This document shows positions 58,094 to 64,000 of a DNA stretch of 64,000 nt, in pieces (positions within the stretch are counted from its first letter, which is position 1; each line of letters begins with the position of its first letter). The stretch is from Labedaea rhizosphaerae (GTDB lineage: Bacteria > Actinomycetota > Actinomycetes > Mycobacteriales > Pseudonocardiaceae): NCBI RefSeq assembly GCF_004362825.1, contig NZ_SNXZ01000006.1:434001-498000 (forward strand). The letters run 5' to 3'. The position numbers were made by a program, and so were the translations under genes. Under the pieces are notes generated by a model. That model had not been told where the DNA came from and made no database searches. It was given only the letters and a program-made list of their open reading frames with translations.

Positions 58094-59077
58094 GGAACTG
58101 TCCGGTAGCAGCGAGCTGCGGCCCGCTTTCCACGCGCCGAGCAGGTGGTCGGCGAAGCGCTGCTCGAGCAGGTCCGTGGCCTGGATGCCGAACACCACGT
58201 CGGCGGCCAGCTCCGGTTCCCGCTCGAGCAGGCCGCCGACCACGTCCCGGCGCATGACCTGCTCGTGCACGGCGTCGGCCTCGACGTGCTCGGTGAAGAA
58301 CCGCACGCACGCGGGGTCGGCGTCGAGCCGGCGCAACGCCTGCGCCATCCGGTGCGCGCTGGGCGCCGTGGTGATCTCGGCGGCGGCGAAGTGCCCGACG
58401 AGGCCGCCGCGCAGGCTGCGGTGCAGGCCCAGCATCGACATCAGGTTGACCAGCAACAACGTGTGGCGTGTCACGTCGTCCAAATAGGACAGGTAGTCGT
58501 CGGAGAGCCCGGCGGCGCGCAGCAGGTCGGCGTAGAGCTGGGCGTGCATGCGTTCGCCGTGGCCGCCGCCGAACTCGTCGTACTCCACCGCGACCAGTGC
58601 GGCCTTGGCCGGGCCGTGCAGCCGCGGGATCACCCACGCGTGCGGGTCGGCCTCCTTGAGGTGGTAGATCGACCGGTGCACGAAGTACTCGCGCATGTGC
58701 TGCCACTTGCCGTGATCACGCAGGAAGTGCGAGACGCCGTTGCCGGGCACGACCTCCACCAGCAACCCGTCCAGCGCGCTCGCCGCGTCGTCGCCACCGT
58801 CCACATCGGACCGCAGCGCGTCGAGGAACCCGAGCTCCAGCCCGCGCCGCAACCGCAGCAGTTCCGGCTCCCACTCCCATTCCGCGTCCACACCGGTGAA
58901 GCCGCGGTAGTGCAGCTCGTAGCACACGTGCAGGGCCAGCGCGTGGTCCTCGTCGTACGGATCGCCGTCCACGATCGGCAGGTGACCGGCCGGGCGGCCC
59001 AGCGCCTCGATCACCGTCGCCGAGATCGGGCCGCGGGGCGTCGGCAACGGCCGCCGCACCGCCGGGTGTGTCGTCAT
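58070..59077 (-). CDS. Iron-containing redox enzyme (haem-oxygenase-like fold)
   Basis: A 335-residue protein of the HDO-like iron enzyme family. Metal-ligand patterns are spread along helices: EYFVHRSIYHLKEADPH, VEYDEFGGGHGERMH and later FFTEHVEADAVHE. The ATG at 59077 overlaps the YbdK stop. Such proteins are common next to YbdK and CDGSH genes in actinomycetes. The function may be a non-haem diiron oxidation, substrate unknown. Confidence 0.85.
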   Translation of the reverse strand: MTTHPAVRRPLPTPRGPISATVIEALGRPAGHLPIVDGDPYDEDHALALHVCYELHYRGFTGVDAEWEWEPELLRLRRGLELGFLDALRSDVDGGDDAASALDGLLVEVVPGNGVSHFLRDHGKWQHMREYFVHRSIYHLKEADPHAWVIPRLHGPAKAALVAVEYDEFGGGHGERMHAQLYADLLRAAGLSDDYLSYLDDVTRHTLLLVNLMSMLGLHRSLRGGLVGHFAAAEITTAPSAHRMAQALRRLDADPACVRFFTEHVEADAVHEQVMRRDVVGGLLEREPELAADVVFGIQATDLLEQRFADHLLGAWKAGRSSLLPDSSLVQRGDG

Positions 59078-60207
59078 GGCTTCGCTTTCCTCTCGACGGT
59101 TCGGTCGGCCAGCATCCGGATCAAGGCGTCCGGTCCGTCGGCCAATGCACGGCGTTGGCGCTCGGCCCCGGTCCCGTGCGTCAGCACGGCTTGCAGGCCG
59201 GCCTCGACCAGGGCGAGATCCCCGAGTTCGGTCAGGGCCGGGCGGGTCCAGTCGAGCAGGCGGTTCAGCAGGTCGGTCGCGGGCACCTGCTTGGCCACGT
59301 GCACGTCGATGCCCGCCCCGGCGAGCCCGTGGCGGGCCGCCGACCACACGGCCGCCGCCGCCACCTGGTCGTCGACCGGTGGTCCCGGCCGCCCGGCGAC
59401 CAGCTCGCGCAACGCCGTGCGCACGAGCGCCCGCGACAAAGCGGCCTGCAGCACGGCTTCGCCGACGTCGAGCACGGCGTCGGCGACCCGGAACTCCACG
59501 GTCGGCAGCCACGGCGACGGCCGGGCCAGCCAGAACGACTGCCGGTCGTCGACGAGCACGCCGCAGTCCACCAGACGCGCGACCTGGGCGTCGAAGTCCT
59601 CGGCCGAGTCGAACCACGGCGGCACGCCCGAGCCCGGGAAGCGCGACTGCATGATCATCCGCCAGCTGGCGAAGCCGCTGTCGTGCCCGAGGTGCGTGGG
59701 CGAGTTGGCCGACAAGGCGAGCAAGGTGGGTAACCACGGACGCACGTGGTTGACCACCGCCACGGCCGTGTCCCGGTCGGGCACGCCGACGTGCACGTGG
59801 CAGCCGCAGACCTGGTAGTCCCGCGCACATTCCACGTAGGTGGTGACGACCCGGTTGAACCGCGCGCCGCGTGCCTCGTCGGCGCTGACCTGGTCGCCGA
59901 CCCAGAGCGGCGATCCGGTGGACAGCAGCAGCGTGTCGTGTTCGGCGGCGGCCGCGGCAAGCCGTTGCCGCGCATGGCGCAACTGCTCGGCCAGGGCGCC
60001 GGTGTCGGTGCACCGGCCGGTGGCCGCCTCGACCTGGGCGTCGGCGAGCTCGGCCTGCAACGTCGCGTCCGCCGCGCCCGGCGGCGACATGCTGGCGGTG
60101 GCCAGCACGGCGGGACCGACCGCACGCGTCCGGGCGGTTTCGGCGTCGACGAGGACGAATTCCTCCTCCACGCCGAACGTGCGCCCTTGCGCGGTGTCCG
60201 CATCCAC
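59074..60207 (-). CDS. ybdK: YbdK-type carboxylate-amine ligase (GCS2 family)
   Basis: A 377-residue glutamate-cysteine-ligase-like protein. TFGVEEEFVLVD at residues 10-21 and the internal GCHVHVGVPDRD and FASWRMIMQSRFPGSG segments are typical of the family. YbdK has weak gamma-glutamylcysteine ligase activity in vitro. It is coupled to the iron enzyme gene. It is not part of the hydrazine cluster. Confidence 0.88.
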   Translation of the reverse strand: MDADTAQGRTFGVEEEFVLVDAETARTRAVGPAVLATASMSPPGAADATLQAELADAQVEAATGRCTDTGALAEQLRHARQRLAAAAAEHDTLLLSTGSPLWVGDQVSADEARGARFNRVVTTYVECARDYQVCGCHVHVGVPDRDTAVAVVNHVRPWLPTLLALSANSPTHLGHDSGFASWRMIMQSRFPGSGVPPWFDSAEDFDAQVARLVDCGVLVDDRQSFWLARPSPWLPTVEFRVADAVLDVGEAVLQAALSRALVRTALRELVAGRPGPPVDDQVAAAAVWSAARHGLAGAGIDVHVAKQVPATDLLNRLLDWTRPALTELGDLALVEAGLQAVLTHGTGAERQRRALADGPDALIRMLADRTVERKAKP

Positions 60208-60268
60208 TCGGGAGTGTTACCCACGGATGTCCGGGTTTGAACGCCGGTTCCTGGGTATTCCCGGGTCC

Positions 60269-60931
60269 ATGTTGACCCTGTTGCGCCCGCCTGGCGCGTA
60301 TCGGGCCCAAGGCGACACCTGGCTGCTGGCCGAGGCCCTGTTGGATGCCGCGCTCCCGGCGGGCGCGCGGGTGCTGGACATCGGCTGCGGCACCGGCGCG
60401 TTGTCGGTGACCGCGGCCGAAGCCGGTGCCGGTCACGTCACCGCGATCGACGTGTCCCGGCGCGCGGCGTGCGCGACCTGGCTGAACGCACGGGTGCGCG
60501 GGCACCGCGTGCGGGTGGCGGTCGGGGACGCGCTCGACCTGGCCGTGGACCGCGGCCCGTTCGACGTCGTGCTGGCCAACCCGCCGTACGTGCCGTCGGC
60601 CCACCGGCACCCGCCCAGACGCGGGGCCGCGCGGGCGTGGGACGCCGGGCACGACGGCCGCGCCCTGCTGGACCGGATCTGCGCGGTGGCACCGGTGTTG
60701 CTGGCCCCGGAGGGAATGCTGCTGCTCGTCCACTCCGCACTGTGCGATGTGGACAAGACGTTGCGGCAGCTGCGGGGCGGGGACCTCAAGACCTCGGTGG
60801 TCGCCCGCCGCGACGAGCCGTTCGGTCCGGTGATGCGCGGCCGCCAGGCGCTGCTCGAACGGCGTGGCCTCATCGAACCCGGGCAGGACTACGAGGAACT
60901 GGTGGTGATCCGTGCCGACCGAGCGAGTTGA
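60269..60931 (+). CDS. HemK-like class I methyltransferase
   Basis: A 220-residue methyltransferase: motif I VLDIGCGTGALS and the NPPY motif (VVLANPPYVPS), which marks glutamine or other amide N-methyltransferases of the HemK/PrmC group. The ATG at 60269 is used, because homology starts immediately after; an in-frame ATG at 60227 is an alternative. It overlaps the CDGSH gene by 20 bp. Its target is unknown. Confidence 0.84.
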   Translation: MLTLLRPPGAYRAQGDTWLLAEALLDAALPAGARVLDIGCGTGALSVTAAEAGAGHVTAIDVSRRAACATWLNARVRGHRVRVAVGDALDLAVDRGPFDVVLANPPYVPSAHRHPPRRGAARAWDAGHDGRALLDRICAVAPVLLAPEGMLLLVHSALCDVDKTLRQLRGGDLKTSVVARRDEPFGPVMRGRQALLERRGLIEPGQDYEELVVIRADRAS

Positions 60932-61118
60932 CCCGACCCGCGTGACGATCACGTCCGAGGGCCCGATCCTGGTGGACGGGCCGGTCGAACTGGTCGGCGC
61001 CGACGGCACGACCGTGCGCTCGGACCGGTTCCGGGTCGCGGTGTGCACGTGCCGGCGCAGCAAGGTGTACCCGTTGTGCGACACCAGCCACCGCAAGCGG
61101 GTGCGCGATGACGGCTGA
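60912..61118 (+). CDS. CDGSH iron-sulfur domain protein
   Basis: A 68-residue protein with the 2Fe-2S signature: C45, C47, C56 and H60 in the pattern CTCRRSKVYPLCDTSH (Cys3His ligation). It starts at a GTG inside the end of the methyltransferase gene. It overlaps the SRPBCC gene as well. Electron transfer or cluster transfer is inferred from the family. Confidence 0.9.
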   Translation: MPTERVDPTRVTITSEGPILVDGPVELVGADGTTVRSDRFRVAVCTCRRSKVYPLCDTSHRKRVRDDG

Positions 61119-61557
61119 CCCGAAGGCGGTCACCGTCCGCTTCGCCTCGCCGCACAAGCCCGCCGCCGTGTTCGCGACGTTGTCCGACGGCTGGTCCTAC
61201 GCGGGCTGGGTGGTCGGCAACTCGCACATCCGCGCCGTCGACGACGACTGGCCGGCCGTAGGCAGCCGCATCCACCACAGCGCGGGCGCGTGGCCGGTGC
61301 AGATGCAGGACTCGACCAGCGTGCTGGCGGTCGAGCCGGACCGGATGCTGCTGCTCGAGGCGCACCTGCTGCGCCTGGGCGTCGCCCACATCCGGCTCAC
61401 CCTGGAACCGCACGACGGCGGTACCGAGATCACCATGGCGGAAAGCCTGGTCGATGGCCCGGCCCGGCTGATCCCGTACCCGCTGCAGCGCGCCGTGCTC
61501 ATCCCGCGCAACCGCGAAACCGTGCGCCGGCTCAGCGATCTGGCGGCGGGGAGGTAA
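61108..61557 (+). CDS. SRPBCC-family protein
   Basis: A 149-residue SRPBCC (Bet v1-like) protein with the pattern VTVRFASPHKPAAVFATLSD and a C-terminal RNRETVRRLSDLAAGR helix. It overlaps the CDGSH gene by 11 bp, and the oxidoreductase follows after 9 bp, so these four genes form one operon. It may bind a hydrophobic compound handled by the oxidoreductase. Confidence 0.85.
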   Translation: MTADPKAVTVRFASPHKPAAVFATLSDGWSYAGWVVGNSHIRAVDDDWPAVGSRIHHSAGAWPVQMQDSTSVLAVEPDRMLLLEAHLLRLGVAHIRLTLEPHDGGTEITMAESLVDGPARLIPYPLQRAVLIPRNRETVRRLSDLAAGR

Positions 61558-61566
61558 GACGGTTCC

Positions 61567-63171
61567 ATGCACCCCGAACCGGCGGACACCGTCGACGCGG
61601 TCGTGATCGGAGCCGGACCGAACGGCCTCGTCGCGGCGAACCTCCTGGCCGACGCGGGCTGGGACGTGCTGGTCCTGGAGGCCGCCGACCAGGTCGGCGG
61701 CGCCGCGCGCAGCGCCGAGCTGATGGAGCCGGGCTTCGTCAACGACCTGTGCAGCGCGTTCTACCCGCTCGGCGCCGCGTCCCCGATCCTGGCCGGGCTC
61801 GACCTCAGCGCGTACGGCCTGCGCTGGCGGCACGCGCCGCTGGTGGTCGCGCACCTGATGCCCGACGACCGGTGTGCGGCCGTGTCGCGTTCGCTGGACG
61901 AGACGGCGGCGTCGGTGTCGGCGTTCGACCCGGGCGACGGCGATCGCTGGCGCGTCGAGTACGGGCGGTGGCGGCACCTGCGCGACGACCTCGTCGACGC
62001 GATGTTCACGCCGTTCCCGCCGGTCCGCCCGGCCGCCCGGCTCTTGCGCAACCTCGGGGTCGCCGAGGCGATGCGGTTCGCGCGGATGGTGACGATGCCG
62101 TCACGCGCGCTCGGCGCGGAGCGGTTCCGCGGCGAGGGCGCCCGGTTGTTGCTGGAAGGCAACGCCTTGCACACCGATCTCGGCCCCGCGCACGGCGGCA
62201 GCGCGATCTTCGGCTGGTTGCTGTGCATGCTCGCCCAGGAAGTCGGGTTCCCCGCCGTCGAAGGCGGCGCGAGCGTGCTCACCGAGGCGCTGGCCACCCG
62301 CCTGCGGGCCGCCGGTGGGCGCATCGACTGCGGCCGCCCGGTGACGTCGGTGCTGGTGGCCGACGGTCAGGCGCTCGGGGTGGCCGACGAACAAGGTGGG
62401 CTGGTGCGGGCCCGGCGGGCGGTGCTCGCGGCCGTGCCCGCGCCGACGTTGTACGAGGATCTCGTTGGCCTGCACCACCTCCCCGTGCGGTTGCGGCAGG
62501 ACATCGCCGCGTTCCACTGGGACGACGCGACGGTCAAGGTGGACTGGAACCTCTCGGGGCCGATCCCGTGGCGCAACGAGCAGGTCCGCTTGGCCGGGAC
62601 GGTCCACCTCGACCAGGACATGCTGGGGCTCTCGCAGTTCTCCGCCGAACTCACGGCCGGGCGCGTCCCGGCGAACCCCTTCGCGATCCTCGGCCAGATG
62701 ACGACCACGGACCCGACGCGTTCGCCGGCCGGGACGGAGACGGCGTGGGCCTACACGCACGTGCCGCGAGGTCTGCAGTGGACGGACGACGCCCTGCGCG
62801 TGGTCGCTTCCGGGCTCGAAGATCTGGTCGAGCGGCACGCGCCGGGGTTCCGCGACCTGATCCGCGGCCGGTACGTGCAGGGCCCGATGGACTTCCAGCG
62901 GCACAACCCGAACCTCGTCGAGGGCGCCATCAACGCGGGCAGCGCGGCCATCCACCAGCAGCTGTTCTTCCGCCCGGTGCCGGGGCTCGGCCGGCCGGAC
63001 ACGCCGGTCGACCGGCTCTACCTCGCGGGCGCGTCGGCGCACCCGGGTGGCGCGGTGCACGGCGGTCCCGGCGCGTTCGCGGCCCGCGCCGCGCTGGCCC
63101 GCAACGGGGTGACCGGGCCGGTGTACGCGAAGGTGGTGCAGGCGCTGAACCGGGTGGTGTACGCGGACTGA
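61567..63171 (+). CDS. Phytoene-desaturase-like FAD/NAD(P) oxidoreductase
   Basis: A 534-residue flavoprotein of the phytoene dehydrogenase/CrtI-like family. The FAD motif is VIGAGPNGLVAANLLADAG (residues 12-30), with VLEAADQVGGAARS following, and a C-terminal LYLAGASAHPGGAVHGGPG signature. It is a generic member common in actinomycetes; no carotenoid genes are adjacent, so a carotenoid role is not supported. It likely oxidises or isomerises a hydrophobic substrate. Confidence 0.87.
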   Translation: MHPEPADTVDAVVIGAGPNGLVAANLLADAGWDVLVLEAADQVGGAARSAELMEPGFVNDLCSAFYPLGAASPILAGLDLSAYGLRWRHAPLVVAHLMPDDRCAAVSRSLDETAASVSAFDPGDGDRWRVEYGRWRHLRDDLVDAMFTPFPPVRPAARLLRNLGVAEAMRFARMVTMPSRALGAERFRGEGARLLLEGNALHTDLGPAHGGSAIFGWLLCMLAQEVGFPAVEGGASVLTEALATRLRAAGGRIDCGRPVTSVLVADGQALGVADEQGGLVRARRAVLAAVPAPTLYEDLVGLHHLPVRLRQDIAAFHWDDATVKVDWNLSGPIPWRNEQVRLAGTVHLDQDMLGLSQFSAELTAGRVPANPFAILGQMTTTDPTRSPAGTETAWAYTHVPRGLQWTDDALRVVASGLEDLVERHAPGFRDLIRGRYVQGPMDFQRHNPNLVEGAINAGSAAIHQQLFFRPVPGLGRPDTPVDRLYLAGASAHPGGAVHGGPGAFAARAALARNGVTGPVYAKVVQALNRVVYAD

Positions 63172-63191
63172 GCCGCGGGTATCCGTTCCGC

Positions 63192-64000
63192 GTGACGCAG
63201 GACCGGCTCGCGCGCTACCACGCCAAGCGGGACTTCGGCGTGACCCCGGAACCCGCCGGCTCGAGGGCCGACGGCGGTTCCGGCCGGTTCGTCGTGCAAC
63301 GCCACCGCGCGGGGCGCCCGCACTACGACCTGCGGCTGGAGGTCAACGGCCTGCTGGCCAGCTGGTCGGTGCCCAAGGGCCCGACGCTGGACCCGAAGTC
63401 CCGCCAGCTCGCGGTGCACGTCGAGGACCACCCCATCGAGTACTACGACTTCGAAGGCGTGATCCCGAAGGGTTCGTACGGCGGCGGCGACGTGATCGTG
63501 TGGGACTGGGGGACCTGGGAACCCGCCAAGACCAGCGATCCCGCCGCGGCGATCAAGAAGGGTGAGCTCCACTTCGACCTGCACGGCGAGAAGCTGGCCG
63601 GCCGGTTCGTGCTGGTGCGCCGCGGGGATGACGACCAGTGGCTGCTCATCCACAAGGACGACGACCACGCCGAGCGGGGCTGGGACCCGGAGGACCGGCC
63701 GAAGTCGGTGAAGTCCGGCCGCACCAACGACGAGGTGGCCGCGGCGCCGGAAGTGTTGTGGCGCAGTGATCTCCCGGCCCCGGAGGCGGCCCAGCCGGTG
63801 GAGCCCTGGGAGGCGCCGACGGCCGACGAGCTGGCCGCGCTGGACGACCTCGGCGGGTCGGGCACGTGGGAGCTCGCCGGGCGCCGGGTCAAGGTGACCA
63901 ACCTGGACAAGGTGCTCTTCCCCGGCGAGCGGCCGGTGTCCAAAAGGGACCTGATCCGCTACTACGCCATGATCGGCCCGCACCTGTTGCCCTACCTGGC
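63192..64000 (+). CDS. ligD: LigD-type DNA repair protein, PE then polymerase domain (partial, cut by right edge)
   Basis: The first 269 codons of a non-homologous end-joining protein. It opens at a GTG (63192) with a 3'-phosphoesterase domain: VVQRHRAGRPHYDLRLEVNG and later SVPKGPTLDPKSRQLAVHVE, EDHPIEYYDFEGVIPKGSYG and WLLIHKDD. After a Pro/Glu/Ala-rich linker, the start of a primase-polymerase-like domain appears (VTNLDKVLFPGERPVSKRDL). The rest is outside the window. The symbol is by domain content. Confidence 0.85.
   Translation, partial: MTQDRLARYHAKRDFGVTPEPAGSRADGGSGRFVVQRHRAGRPHYDLRLEVNGLLASWSVPKGPTLDPKSRQLAVHVEDHPIEYYDFEGVIPKGSYGGGDVIVWDWGTWEPAKTSDPAAAIKKGELHFDLHGEKLAGRFVLVRRGDDDQWLLIHKDDDHAERGWDPEDRPKSVKSGRTNDEVAAAPEVLWRSDLPAPEAAQPVEPWEAPTADELAALDDLGGSGTWELAGRRVKVTNLDKVLFPGERPVSKRDLIRYYAMIGPHLLPYL

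Noticed and set aside
59078-61096. Very long minus-strand frame upstream of the iron enzyme
   Set aside because: Real YbdK, HemK-like and CDGSH genes occupy this stretch in other frames or strands; the upstream part is low-complexity shadow.

Overview
The window is high-GC DNA with frequent GTG/TTG starts, many 1-4 bp gene overlaps and an actinobacterial gas-vesicle operon. It comes from an actinomycete, probably a Pseudonocardiales relative; that assignment rests on gene style and neighbourhood, not on a marker gene.

Region 1 (1 to about 37.5 kb) looks like a natural-product gene cluster that starts to the left of the window. Its most striking content is two complete sets of hydrazine (N-N bond) chemistry genes: a flavin N-hydroxylase, a small cupin, a methionyl-tRNA-synthetase-like activating enzyme, and a DAO-type FAD oxidase. 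Set 1 is at 1-2212 plus the oxidase at 7664-8674. Set 2 is contiguous at 24161-28265. In known pathways such as s56-p1, the hydroxylase makes an N-hydroxylated lysine-type amino acid, the MetRS-like and cupin parts couple a second amino acid to it and rearrange the ester to an N-N bond, and the oxidase releases a hydrazino acid. Around these lie a glyceryl-loading unit (FkbH-like protein, ACP, unusual KAS III-like protein; 2238-5401), a likely 2,3-diamino-acid unit (kinase, SbnA/DabA-like PLP enzyme, argininosuccinate-lyase-like enzyme; 19419-22899), a PLP ammonia-lyase homologue, an MFS exporter, an AlaX-type tRNA-editing protein, an amidohydrolase, a methyltransferase and a catalytically dismantled M1 aminopeptidase. 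There are six ATP-grasp ligases (18193, 28594, 29829, 31415, 32953, 36122) and no NRPS or PKS megasynthase. The inferred product is a small peptide-like compound, built one bond at a time by ATP-grasp ligases, carrying one or two hydrazine-derived units, perhaps a diamino acid and a glyceryl group. I cannot name a known compound that fits. No pathway-specific regulator is visible, but several palindromes lie in the divergent promoter regions (5402-5970, 23634-24160).

Region 2 (37.6-42.8 kb) is ordinary flanking sequence: SRPBCC protein, DUF885 metalloprotein, DUF427 protein, a degenerate HATPase-like protein, epoxide hydrolase and Nudix hydrolase. Region 3 (42.8-48.4 kb) is a gas-vesicle operon on the minus strand (accessory protein, SRPBCC protein, GvpA, F, G, O, J, L, S-like, K, then a GlsB/YeaQ membrane protein) with a leader hairpin.

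Region 4 (48.7-58.1 kb) holds three small regulated units, each with visible operator-like repeats: TetR with an Lnt-like membrane amidase and a VOC protein; a ribbon-helix-helix protein with DUF4097 and a DrrA/DrrB-like ABC exporter; and MarR with a DHA2 MFS exporter. A secreted PI-PLC-like protein lies among them. Region 5 (58.1-64 kb) has a haem-oxygenase-like iron enzyme, a YbdK-type ligase, a HemK-like methyltransferase, a CDGSH protein, an SRPBCC protein, a phytoene-desaturase-like oxidoreductase and the start of a LigD-type repair protein cut by the right edge.
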